Part shown: positions 24,840 through 33,415 of the stretch, in pieces | Layout of the letters: each line of letters begins with the position of its first letter | How positions within the stretch are numbered: the stretch's first letter is position 1 | DNA from: CANKHA01 sp963731585 | Lineage (GTDB): Bacteria > Pseudomonadota > Alphaproteobacteria > Rhizobiales > Xanthobacteraceae | Length of the DNA: 64,000 nucleotides | Direction: 5' to 3' | Assembly (NCBI GenBank): GCA_963731585.1 | Contig: CAVSWC010000005.1 | Coordinates: 173,369-237,368, forward strand | Position numbers and translations under genes: made by a program | Notes under the pieces: generated by a model | What the model was told of the DNA's origin: nothing | Seen by the model: only the letters and a program-made list of their open reading frames with translations | The model's database searches: none

Positions 24840-26636
24840 ATGCCGACCTACAAGGCTCCCGTGGACGACGTGCTCTTTCTCTTGACCGACGTCTTCCACA
24901 TCGAACGTCACAACAATCTTCCGGGCTTTGCCGACGCCTCTCCCGATGTGGTGGAGGCGGTGTTGAGCGAAGCCGCCAAGCTTTGCGAAGAAGTGTTGCT
25001 GCCGCTCAACCGCATTGGCGACATCGAAGGCTGCCGGCGCCAAGACGATGGCAGCGTGACCACGCCCAGGGGATTTAAGGAAGCTTACAAGCGGGTGGTC
25101 GACGGCGGCTGGGTCGGCATCTCGGCGCCGGTGGAGTACGGCGGGCAGGGATTGCCCTCAACGTTGACGCTGATCATCAACGAATTCATGTGCGCGGCAA
25201 ACATGGCCTTCGCCATGTATCCCGGCCTCACGCAGGGCGCGATTGCCGCGCTGCTCGCGCACGCCCCCACCGAGCAAAAAGACAAATATCTGCCGAAGAT
25301 GGTCGCCGGCACCTGGACCGGCACGATGAATCTCACCGAGCCGCAGTGCGGCACTGATCTCGGAATGTTGCGCACCAAGGCGGTGAAACAGGCGGACGGC
25401 AGCTACAAGATCACCGGCACCAAGATTTTCATCTCCGCCGGCGAGCATGATCTCGCGGAGAATGTGGTGCACCTCGTGCTCGCGCGCATCGAAGGCGCCC
25501 CCGGCGGCACCAAGGGCATCTCGCTGTTTGTCTGCCCGAAATTCCTGGTCAATGACGACGGCTCGCTCGGCGCGCGCAACGCCCTCACCTGCGGCTCGAT
25601 CGAGCACAAGATGGGAATTCACGGCAACTCGACGTGTGTCATGAACTACGACGGCGCCAGCGCCTGGCTGATCGGGGAGGAAAACCGCGGATTGCCGGCG
25701 ATGTTCGTCATGATGAACGAGGCGCGGCTCGGGGTCGGCTTGCAGGGCCTCGCTTTGTCGGAAGTCGCCTATCAGAATGCGGCCGCTTACAGCAAAGAGC
25801 GTCTGCAAGGCCGCTCGCTCACCGGTCCCAAATTTCCCGACAAGCCGGCGGATCCGATTATCGTGCATCCGGACGTGCGCCGTACGCTGCTGACCATCCG
25901 CGCCTTCAATGAGGCGGCACGCGCGCTGGTGATCTGGACTGGGCTGAAGGCCGACGTCGCGCATCGTTCCGCCGATGAAAAAGAACGCCAGTCGGCCGAG
26001 GATCACATGAGCCTGCTCACCCCGGTGATCAAAGGCGTGCTGACCGACACCGGCTTTGCCAATACGGTGCTGGCGCAGCAGATCTTCGGCGGCCACGGCT
26101 ACATCGCCGAGCATGGCATGGAGCAATTCGTGCGCGATGCCCGCATCGCTATGCTCTACGAAGGCGCCAATGGCATCCAGGCGCTCGATCTCGTCGGGCG
26201 CAAACTGGGCAAGGATGGCGGCCGCGCGATTATGGCCTTCTTCAGCGAGGTGCAGGGTTATCTGAAGGAGCACGCCGATGACGACGCGTTAAATCCCTAT
26301 CTGAAGCCGCTCGGGCAGGCGCTCTCGCATCTGCAGCAGGCGACCATGTGGTTGATGCAGAATGCCGTGGACAAGCCGGAGAATGGCGGGGCAGGCGCCA
26401 CCGATTACATGCATCTCTTCGGCCTGGTGACGCTCGGTTACATGTGGTGCCGCATGGTCGAGGCGGCGCGCGGCAAGCTGGCGGCGGGCGCCAACGGCGC
26501 GGAGCCGAGCATGAATGCGAAGCTGGTGGCAGGGCGGTTCTTCATGGAACGCATGCTGCCGGAAACCGCCTCGCATCTGGCGCGTATCCAGGCCGGGGCC
26601 GGCAGCATCATGGAATTGCCGGCCGAGGCATTCTAA
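24840..26636 (+). CDS. Acyl-CoA dehydrogenase with C-terminal extension
   Basis: This 598-aa FAD enzyme catalyses the first step of beta-oxidation, forming trans-2-enoyl-CoA. The family landmarks are MNLTEPQCGTDLG (flavin region), NEARLGVGLQGL and, near the end of the core, MLYEGANGIQALDLVGRKL, where the glutamate is the expected catalytic base. The extra 100 or so C-terminal residues are the acyl-CoA dehydrogenase C-terminal domain of long FadE-like enzymes. It is the first gene of a beta-oxidation set, followed by thiolase after a 111-bp gap. Chain-length preference is unknown. Confidence 0.9.
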   Translation: MPTYKAPVDDVLFLLTDVFHIERHNNLPGFADASPDVVEAVLSEAAKLCEEVLLPLNRIGDIEGCRRQDDGSVTTPRGFKEAYKRVVDGGWVGISAPVEYGGQGLPSTLTLIINEFMCAANMAFAMYPGLTQGAIAALLAHAPTEQKDKYLPKMVAGTWTGTMNLTEPQCGTDLGMLRTKAVKQADGSYKITGTKIFISAGEHDLAENVVHLVLARIEGAPGGTKGISLFVCPKFLVNDDGSLGARNALTCGSIEHKMGIHGNSTCVMNYDGASAWLIGEENRGLPAMFVMMNEARLGVGLQGLALSEVAYQNAAAYSKERLQGRSLTGPKFPDKPADPIIVHPDVRRTLLTIRAFNEAARALVIWTGLKADVAHRSADEKERQSAEDHMSLLTPVIKGVLTDTGFANTVLAQQIFGGHGYIAEHGMEQFVRDARIAMLYEGANGIQALDLVGRKLGKDGGRAIMAFFSEVQGYLKEHADDDALNPYLKPLGQALSHLQQATMWLMQNAVDKPENGGAGATDYMHLFGLVTLGYMWCRMVEAARGKLAAGANGAEPSMNAKLVAGRFFMERMLPETASHLARIQAGAGSIMELPAEAF

Positions 26637-26747
26637 GTCTCTCAATGCAGGAGCCCAAGCGCGAGGCTTGGGCCGAAGTTATTTTGGCGCTGTCGAATCG
26701 CTACGCTGCAACTACAGTGGTCACCAATACACGCAGGAGAAATCGTA

Positions 26748-27956
26748 ATGGCCGACGCCTTTATCTATGACCACGTCCGCACGCCACGCGGGCGGGGCAA
26801 GGCCGATGGCTCCCTGCATGAAGTGACGGCGCTCAATCTTGCGGCACAGACGCTGGAAGCGGTGCGCAACCGCAACGCGCTCGACCCCGCGCTGGTCGAT
26901 GACGTGATCCTTGGCTGCGTCGATCCGGTGGGCGAGGCGGGTGGCGACATCGCGCGCGCGGCCGCCATCGTGGCAGGCTATGGCGACAGCGTTCCGGGCG
27001 TGCAGATCAACCGCTTTTGCGCCTCCGGGCTGGATGCGGTGAATTTTGCCGCCGCGCAGGTGATGTCCGGCCAGCACGATATGGCGATCGGCGGCGGCGT
27101 CGAATCCATGAGCCGCGTCGGCATCGGCGCATCCGGCGGCGCCTGGCCGGTCGACCCATCCATCGCGCTGAAGTCCTACTTCATGCCGCAGGGCATTTCC
27201 GCCGATCTGATCGCCACGCGCTACGGTTTCTCCCGCGACGAGGTCGACGCCTATGCGGTCGAAAGCCAGAAGCGCACCGCCGCGGCCTGGGACGATGGCC
27301 GCTTCAAGCGCTCGGTCATGCCGGTGAAAGACGTCAACGGCCTCACGCTGCTGGCGCGCGACGAGCATATGCGGCCGACCACGACGATGCAGTCGCTGGC
27401 AGCCTTGCAGCCTTCCTTCGTGCAGATGGGCGAGATGGGCGGCTTCGACGCGGTCGCGATTCAGGCGCATCCGGAAGTCGAGGTGGTCAATCACGTGCAT
27501 CACGCCGGCAATTCGTCCGGGATCGTCGATGGCGCGGCTGCCGTGCTGGTCGGCAGCAAGGAAGCCGGCGAGACGGCCGGGCTGAAGCCGCGCGCGCGGA
27601 TCAAAGCCTTTGCCAATATCGGGTCGGACCCGGCGTTGATGCTTACCGGGCCGATCGACGTCACCCGCAAGGTGCTCAAGCGCGCGGGAATGCAGCTCGG
27701 CGACATCGACCTGATCGAAGTCAACGAAGCCTTTGCCGCCGTGGTGTTGCGTTTCATGCAGGCATTCGGGATCGACAGCAGCAAGGTCAATGTCAACGGC
27801 GGCGCTATCGCCATGGGCCATCCGCTCGGCGCCACCGGCGCGATGATTCTCGGTACCGCTCTCGACGAGCTGGAGCGGCGCAGCCTCAACACCGCACTGG
27901 TTACGCTTTGCATCGGCGCCGGCATGGGCACCGCGACGATTATTGAGCGGGTTTGA
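26748..27956 (+). CDS. Acetyl-CoA C-acyltransferase (thiolase)
   Basis: This 402-aa thiolase has the active-site cysteine in NRFCASGLDAVN (about residue 91). The catalytic histidine is in GGAIAMGHPLGATGA, and the second cysteine is in TLCIGAGMGTATIIERV at the C terminus. It cleaves 3-ketoacyl-CoA to acetyl-CoA and a shortened acyl-CoA, or acts in reverse on acetyl-CoA. Its place between acyl-CoA dehydrogenase and the multifunctional hydratase/dehydrogenase favours a degradative FadA-like role. The start ATG 26748 follows GCAGGAGAAATCGTA, a fair ribosome site. Confidence 0.92.
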   Translation: MADAFIYDHVRTPRGRGKADGSLHEVTALNLAAQTLEAVRNRNALDPALVDDVILGCVDPVGEAGGDIARAAAIVAGYGDSVPGVQINRFCASGLDAVNFAAAQVMSGQHDMAIGGGVESMSRVGIGASGGAWPVDPSIALKSYFMPQGISADLIATRYGFSRDEVDAYAVESQKRTAAAWDDGRFKRSVMPVKDVNGLTLLARDEHMRPTTTMQSLAALQPSFVQMGEMGGFDAVAIQAHPEVEVVNHVHHAGNSSGIVDGAAAVLVGSKEAGETAGLKPRARIKAFANIGSDPALMLTGPIDVTRKVLKRAGMQLGDIDLIEVNEAFAAVVLRFMQAFGIDSSKVNVNGGAIAMGHPLGATGAMILGTALDELERRSLNTALVTLCIGAGMGTATIIERV

Positions 27957-27984
27957 CTGGGAATTCTCGTGGCTCGACAGTGTT

Positions 27985-28027
27985 CCCCTCCCCCGCGTAG
28001 CGGCGGGGAGGGGTCAGGGGTGGGGGA
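27985..28027. repeat. GC-rich palindromic repeat (copy F)
   Basis: cccctcccccgcgtagcggc and its G-rich partner ggggaggggtcaggggtggg form a single unit of the family seen at 8722 and in the repair genes. Here it is intergenic, between thiolase and fadJ. Confidence 0.8.
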
Positions 28028-28113
28028 CGGGCAGGCGCGGGGAATAGAGAAATCGAATCAGCATTCTGCGAGAGTGTGACTTCCGCGCTCGAGATTCCCC
28101 AACGGAGCCAACG

Positions 28114-30324
28114 ATGACCTTCACCAATTTCAAGCTCGACATCGACGCGGACGGCATCGCGCTGGTCACCTGGGACATGCCAGGCCGCTCGATGAACGTG
28201 CTCGACGAAAAGGCGATCGAAGAGCTCGCCGCCATTATCGAGCAGACGACGGCGGATGCGACGGTGAAGGGCGTGGTCATCACCTCGGCGAAAGAAGCGT
28301 TCTGTGCGGGCGCCGACATCACAATGCTGGATGCGATCGCGCGCAATTTCGCCAACATGGCGCGCACGCATGGCGAGGAAGCCGCGATCGCGCAGTTGTT
28401 CGCCGAAAGCCGCAAGCTCTCACAGCTCTTCCGTCGGTTGGAGACAAACGGCAAGCCCTGGGTCGCGGCGATCAACGGCACCGCCCTCGGCGGCGGACTT
28501 GAGCTGTGCCTTGCCTGTCATCATCGCGTGGCGTCGGACAACGCCAAGACGCGGGTAGGCTTGCCCGAAATCAAGATCGGCATCTTCCCGGGCGCGGGCG
28601 GAACGCAACGCGTGCCGCGCATGATGCCGCCGGCGGATGCGCTGCAGATGCTGCTCAAAGGCGAGCAATTGAAGGTTGACCGCGCCAAGGCGATGAAACT
28701 GATCGACGCCGTGGTGCCGCCGGCGGACCTGATCAAGACCGCGAAGGACTGGATTAAGGGCGGCGGCAAGGGCGTCGCGCCCTGGGATGTGCAGGGCTTC
28801 AAGCTGCCCGGCGGCCTGGTCTATTCCAAGGCCGGTATGATGACCTTCTCGGCGGCCAATGCCATTTACCGGCGCGAGACTTACGACAATTATCCCGGTG
28901 CCCGCGCCATTCTGCAGGTGGTCTACGAAGGCCTGCAACTGCCGATGGATCTGGCGCTGCGGGTGGAGTCGCGCTGGTTTGCGAAAGTGCTGCGCACGCC
29001 GGAAGCGGCGGCGATGCTCCGCTCGCTCTTTGTCTCCATGCAGGAGCTGAACAAGGGCGCGCGTCGACCGGCGAATTTCCCCCCATCCAAGCTCGGCACC
29101 GTCGGCGTTATCGGCGCCGGCTTCATGGGCGCGGGCATCGCCTATGTCAGCGCAATGGCGGGTCTGCAAGTCATCCTCATCGACCGTGATCAGGAATCCG
29201 CCGACAAGGGCAAGGCGCATATCCACAAGATGATCACCGACCAGATCAACAAGGGCCGCGCCAAGGTGGCGGAGCGCGACGCGCTCCTGGCGCGCATCGC
29301 CGCCGCGGCGGATTACGCCGCACTCGCGCGCTGCGATCTGGTGATCGAGGCGGTGTTCGAGGACCGCAAGGTGAAGGCCGAAGCCATCGCCAAGGCGCAG
29401 GTGGTGTTGAGCGACAAGGCGATCTTCGCTTCCAACACCTCGACCTTGCCGATCACCTCGCTGGCCGGCGAGTTCAAGGACCCGGCGCGCTTCATCGGCA
29501 TCCATTTCTTCTCGCCGGTGGAACGAATGATGCTGGTCGAAGTGATCATGGGCAAGAATACCGGCGAGCAGGCGCTGGCCACCGCGCTCGATTATGTCCG
29601 CCTCATCCGCAAGACCCCGATCGTGGTCAACGATTCGCGCGGCTTCTACGCCAATCGTTGCGTGCTCAATTATGTGCGCGAGGGCCACCTGATGCTGGTC
29701 GAGGGCGTGCCCGCTGCGATGATCGAGAATGTCGGACGCATGGCCGGCATGCCGGTGGGGCCGCTGTCGCTCAACGACGAGGTGGCGCTTGATCTCGGCT
29801 GGAAGATTCTCAAAGCCACGGAAGCAGACCTCGGACCGGACGCGGTGGATGCCAGGCAGAAGGCGTTGCTGGCCGAGTTGGTGGAGAAACAGGGCCGCTA
29901 CGGGCGCAAGAACGGCAAAGGATTTTACGATTATCCGGCCACCGGGCCGAAGCGGCTGTGGCCGGGGCTCAAGGAGCTGCAGCCGACGCAACTCGACCCT
30001 GACAGCATCGACATTCGCGAGTTGAAGCACCGCTTCCTCGCGGTGCAGGCGCTGGAGGCGGCGCGCTGCATTGAGGAAGGCGTGATCACCGACGTGCGCG
30101 AGGCCGATGTCGGCTCGATCCTGGGCTGGGGTTTTGCGCCTTTCACCGGCGGGACGATCTCCTACATCGACATGATGGGCGCCAAGCGCTTCGTCGAGCT
30201 CTGTCAGGGGCTGGAAACAAAGCACGGCGCGCGTTTCGCGCCACCCAAGCTGCTGCTCGATATGGCGGCGAAGGACGAAACCTTCTATCGCCGCTTCGCG
30301 CCGCCGCGAAAGCAGGCGGCCTGA
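28114..30324 (+). CDS. fadJ: Enoyl-CoA hydratase/3-hydroxyacyl-CoA dehydrogenase
   Basis: This 736-aa bifunctional enzyme catalyses steps two and three of beta-oxidation. The N-terminal crotonase domain has GTALGGGLELCLACHH (oxyanion hole) and GLPEIKIGIFPGAGGTQRVP with the catalytic glutamate. The dehydrogenase domain starts near residue 330 with VIGAGFMGAGIAY (NAD binding) and has GIHFFSPVERMMLVE with the catalytic histidine. A C-terminal 3HCDH domain completes it. The alpha-subunit FadB/FadJ architecture pairs with the thiolase just upstream. FadB and FadJ cannot be told apart with confidence from sequence, so the symbol is tentative. Confidence 0.9.
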   Translation: MTFTNFKLDIDADGIALVTWDMPGRSMNVLDEKAIEELAAIIEQTTADATVKGVVITSAKEAFCAGADITMLDAIARNFANMARTHGEEAAIAQLFAESRKLSQLFRRLETNGKPWVAAINGTALGGGLELCLACHHRVASDNAKTRVGLPEIKIGIFPGAGGTQRVPRMMPPADALQMLLKGEQLKVDRAKAMKLIDAVVPPADLIKTAKDWIKGGGKGVAPWDVQGFKLPGGLVYSKAGMMTFSAANAIYRRETYDNYPGARAILQVVYEGLQLPMDLALRVESRWFAKVLRTPEAAAMLRSLFVSMQELNKGARRPANFPPSKLGTVGVIGAGFMGAGIAYVSAMAGLQVILIDRDQESADKGKAHIHKMITDQINKGRAKVAERDALLARIAAAADYAALARCDLVIEAVFEDRKVKAEAIAKAQVVLSDKAIFASNTSTLPITSLAGEFKDPARFIGIHFFSPVERMMLVEVIMGKNTGEQALATALDYVRLIRKTPIVVNDSRGFYANRCVLNYVREGHLMLVEGVPAAMIENVGRMAGMPVGPLSLNDEVALDLGWKILKATEADLGPDAVDARQKALLAELVEKQGRYGRKNGKGFYDYPATGPKRLWPGLKELQPTQLDPDSIDIRELKHRFLAVQALEAARCIEEGVITDVREADVGSILGWGFAPFTGGTISYIDMMGAKRFVELCQGLETKHGARFAPPKLLLDMAAKDETFYRRFAPPRKQAA

Positions 30325-30325
30325 G

Positions 30326-30742
30326 ATGGAGCTCCCCAATCTCAAAATCGGGCTGACCGGCTCGGCCGAGATCACCGTGCAGGACGCCGACACCGCGCCG
30401 CGCATCGGCAGCGGCCGCGTCTCCGTGCTCGCCACGCCGGTGATGATCAACCTGATGGAAGCCGCCGCGCTCAATGCGGTCGAACGCTTGTTGCCGCACG
30501 GCCATCAGAGCCTCGGCACGCGGCTGGAGGTCGGCCATTACGCCGCGACGCCGGTGGGCATGCGCCTGCGCGCCACCGCCGAGCTGACCAAGGTGGAAGG
30601 CCGAAATCTGGAATTCCGCGTCGAGGCCTTCGACGAAAAGGACCGCGTCGGCGACGGCAGGCATACCCGCGTCGTCGTCAACGTCGCGCGCTTCGACGAG
30701 CGGGTGCAGCGCAAGCTCACGGGCGACGGTCTGAAAAAATAA
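30326..30742 (+). CDS. Hot-dog-fold thioesterase (FlK-like)
   Basis: This 138-aa protein starts one base after the fadJ stop, so the two are co-transcribed and probably coupled. The sequence reads VLATPVMINLMEAAALNAVE then SLGTRLEVGHYAATPVGMRL, the layout of fluoroacetyl-CoA thioesterase (FlK)-type hot-dog enzymes, with Thr/Glu/His-type catalytic residues in those two segments. In this context it more likely hydrolyses an acyl-CoA intermediate, perhaps to free coenzyme A when beta-oxidation stalls. Substrate unknown. Confidence 0.8.
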   Translation: MELPNLKIGLTGSAEITVQDADTAPRIGSGRVSVLATPVMINLMEAAALNAVERLLPHGHQSLGTRLEVGHYAATPVGMRLRATAELTKVEGRNLEFRVEAFDEKDRVGDGRHTRVVVNVARFDERVQRKLTGDGLKK

Positions 30743-30746
30743 TCGC

Positions 30747-31967
30747 ATGCCAGCACAGGAAGAAGTCAAGCGCTCCTTCCTGCGCTGGCGGGAAATCCCC
30801 GGCGGGGTCTGGGCGCTGGGTTTCGTTTCGCTGCTGATGGACGTCTCCTCGGAGATGATCCATGCGTTGCTGCCGCTCTACCTCGTCACCGTGCTCGGCA
30901 CCTCGATGCTCACCGTCGGCGTGATCGAGGGTATCGCGGAAGCCACCGCTTCCATCGTCAAGATCTTTTCCGGCGCGCTGAGCGATAAGCTCGGCAAGCG
31001 CAAGCTGCTCGCCGCCCTCGGTTATGGTCTCGCCGCCTTCACCAAGCCGATCTTCCCGCTGGCGTCGGGCATCGGCTGGCTGATGGCGGCTCGCTTCATC
31101 GACCGCGTTGGCAAGGGCATCCGCGGGGCGCCGCGCGATGCGCTGATCGCAGACATCGCCCCGGCTGAGTTGCGTGGCGCGAGCTTCGGCCTGCGGCAAT
31201 CGCTCGACACCGTCGGCGCCTTCCTTGGGCCGCTGCTGGCAATCGGGCTGATGGTCCTTGCGGCCAACAATTTCACCGTCGTGTTCTGGATCGCGGTAAT
31301 TCCTGCCTTCCTGTCCTTTGCGGTCATCGTTCTTGCTGTGCGCGAGCCGGATCGGCCGCCGGGCGCGAAGGCGGTGAAATCGCCGCTCAGCCCGGTGGAG
31401 TTGCGGCGCCTCGGCACCGGCTATTGGTTCGTCGTTGTCGTCGCCGCGATTTTTACGCTGGCGCGTTTCAGCGAGGCTTTCCTGCTGCTGCGCGCGCAAT
31501 CCGTCGGACTTTCGCTCGCGCTGGTGCCGGCCGTCTTGGTGGTGATGAATGTCGCCTATGCCTTTTCCGCCTGGCCGGCTGGCGCCTTGTCGGACCGCAT
31601 CGGGCGCTTCGGCGTGCTGTCGGTGGGATTTGCGCTCTTGCTGATCGCCGATCTATTGCTGGCCTTGGGCGGGAACATAGGCATCGTCGCCTTAGGGGCC
31701 GTGCTGTGGGGATTGCACATGGGACTGACGCAGGGACTGCTGTCCGCGCTGGTCGCAGATACCGCGCCGCCCGAGTTACGCGGAACCGCTTTCGGAATGT
31801 TCAACCTCGTCACCGGACTTGCCATGCTGGTGGCGAGCGTGATCGCGGGCAGCCTGTGGGACATGGTTGGCCCGGGCGGCACTTTTCTGGCTGGCGCGCT
31901 GTTCACCGCGGCAGCGCTGGCCGCGCTGCCTTTGTTGCGCCGGCGGCTGGGCACGGACCGCGCCTGA
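30747..31967 (+). CDS. MFS transporter
   Basis: This 406-aa protein has 12 predicted transmembrane helices in two halves. The loop 2-3 motif is GALSDKLGKRKLL in the first half and GALSDRIGRFG in the second, the typical major facilitator signature. RVGKGIRGAPRDALIAD is characteristic of one uncharacterised subgroup of drug-type MFS proteins. It begins 4 bp after the thioesterase and may belong to the same transcript. Substrate not predictable. Confidence 0.85.
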   Translation: MPAQEEVKRSFLRWREIPGGVWALGFVSLLMDVSSEMIHALLPLYLVTVLGTSMLTVGVIEGIAEATASIVKIFSGALSDKLGKRKLLAALGYGLAAFTKPIFPLASGIGWLMAARFIDRVGKGIRGAPRDALIADIAPAELRGASFGLRQSLDTVGAFLGPLLAIGLMVLAANNFTVVFWIAVIPAFLSFAVIVLAVREPDRPPGAKAVKSPLSPVELRRLGTGYWFVVVVAAIFTLARFSEAFLLLRAQSVGLSLALVPAVLVVMNVAYAFSAWPAGALSDRIGRFGVLSVGFALLLIADLLLALGGNIGIVALGAVLWGLHMGLTQGLLSALVADTAPPELRGTAFGMFNLVTGLAMLVASVIAGSLWDMVGPGGTFLAGALFTAAALAALPLLRRRLGTDRA

Positions 31968-32044
31968 GATCAGCGTTATCAGCCCTCATTGCCCTTTCAT
32001 AAAGGCCGTGTTTAGGTCGCCGCCCTTTCTGCCCCGGGACCGGC

Positions 32045-33415
32045 ATGGCTCGCGATCAAATCGACATGAGGCCGATCGAGACGCGCGACGAACTCGTCGC
32101 CTGGCTCGCCGAAGGCTGCAAGCCGAAGTCGCAGTTTCGCATCGGCACCGAGCACGAGAAATTCGCCTTCACCACCGGCCGCCATCATCCGGTTCCCTAT
32201 GAGCAGCCGGGCGGCATCCGGGCGCTGCTGGAAGGAATGAAGCTCCTGCTCGGCTGGGAGCCGATCATGGAGGAGGGCAACATCATCGGCCTTTACGACG
32301 TCACCGGCGGCGGGGCGATTTCGCTCGAGCCGGGCGGGCAGTTCGAATTGTCCGGCGCGCCGGTGGAGACGGTGCATCAGATGTGCCGCGAACTGCGCGC
32401 GCATCTGGCGCAGGTGCATCAGGTGGCGCAGCCGCTCGGCATCGGCTTCCTCGGCGTCGGCATGGCGCCGAAATGGTCGCGCGCCGACATGCCGATGATG
32501 CCCAAGGGCCGCTACCGCATCATGACCGCCTATATGCCCAAGGTCGGCAAGCTCGGCCTCGACATGATGTACCGGACCTGCACGGTGCAGACCAATCTCG
32601 ACTTTGCCTCCGAACCCGACATGGTGAAGAAGCTGCGCGTCTCGCTGGCGCTGCAACCGGTCGGCACCGCGCTATTCGCCAATTCGCCCTTCACCGAGGG
32701 CAAGCCTAACGGCTTTCTCTCCTTCCGTTCCGAGATCTGGCGCGACACCGACCCGGCCCGCTCCGGCATGCTGCCCTGGGCCTTCGAGCCGGGCATGGGT
32801 TTTGAGCGTTGGGTGGATTACGCGCTCGACGTGCCGATGTATTTCGTCAAACGCGGCGATCGTTACATCGACGTGGCGGGGCAATCTTTCCGCGACCTGA
32901 TGGTTGGCAAACTTCCAGGACTGCCGGGCGAGCACGCGACCATTTCCGATTGGGCCAATCACCTCACGACGATTTTTCCGGAGGTGCGGCTCAAGCGTTA
33001 CCTGGAGATGCGCGGCTCCGATTCCGGTCCGCAGCGGCGGCTGCCGGCGCTGCCTGCCTACTGGGCGGGCATTCTCTATGACGACGCTTGTCTCGACGCC
33101 GCCTGGGATCTGGTGAAACACTGGACGGCGGAGGAGCGGCAGAAGCTGCGCGACGACGTGCCGAGGCTCGGCTTCAAAGCCGAAATCCGGGGCATCACGG
33201 TGCGCGAACTTGCCAGACGGACGCTGGCAGTAGCGCGCGAGGGCCTGACGCGGCGCGGCCGCAAGGACCGGGACGGCCTTGACGAGACGCAGTATCTCGC
33301 GCCGCTCGAGGAATCCGTCGAGCGCGGCATCACGCCGGCGGAAGAACTGCTGCAGAAATTCCATGGCTCCTGGAACGGCTCGGTCGAGCCGATCTTCAGC
33401 GAATATGCTTACTGA
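32045..33415 (+). CDS. gshA: Glutamate--cysteine ligase
   Basis: This 456-aa enzyme catalyses the first, rate-limiting step of glutathione synthesis. It is the plant/alphaproteobacterial (GCS2) type: FRIGTEHEKFAF near the N terminus carries the acidic metal ligands, GGAISLEPGGQFELSGAP the substrate region, and MYRTCTVQTNLDFASE is strongly conserved. Length is normal. Glutathione links to the persulfide dioxygenase at the window start, whose substrate is glutathione persulfide, although the two are far apart. The last 7 bp overlap the convergent glycosyltransferase gene. Confidence 0.93.
   Translation: MARDQIDMRPIETRDELVAWLAEGCKPKSQFRIGTEHEKFAFTTGRHHPVPYEQPGGIRALLEGMKLLLGWEPIMEEGNIIGLYDVTGGGAISLEPGGQFELSGAPVETVHQMCRELRAHLAQVHQVAQPLGIGFLGVGMAPKWSRADMPMMPKGRYRIMTAYMPKVGKLGLDMMYRTCTVQTNLDFASEPDMVKKLRVSLALQPVGTALFANSPFTEGKPNGFLSFRSEIWRDTDPARSGMLPWAFEPGMGFERWVDYALDVPMYFVKRGDRYIDVAGQSFRDLMVGKLPGLPGEHATISDWANHLTTIFPEVRLKRYLEMRGSDSGPQRRLPALPAYWAGILYDDACLDAAWDLVKHWTAEERQKLRDDVPRLGFKAEIRGITVRELARRTLAVAREGLTRRGRKDRDGLDETQYLAPLEESVERGITPAEELLQKFHGSWNGSVEPIFSEYAY

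Noticed and set aside
8722..28027. GC-rich repeats as a CRISPR array
   Set aside because: Copies are dispersed over 19 kb, differ in length and lack regular spacers; no cas genes are present.
28420..30474. A 684-residue open frame on the minus strand opposite fadJ
   Set aside because: It is an antisense frame of a high-GC gene with no recognisable domains, and the sense strand encodes an unmistakable two-domain beta-oxidation enzyme.
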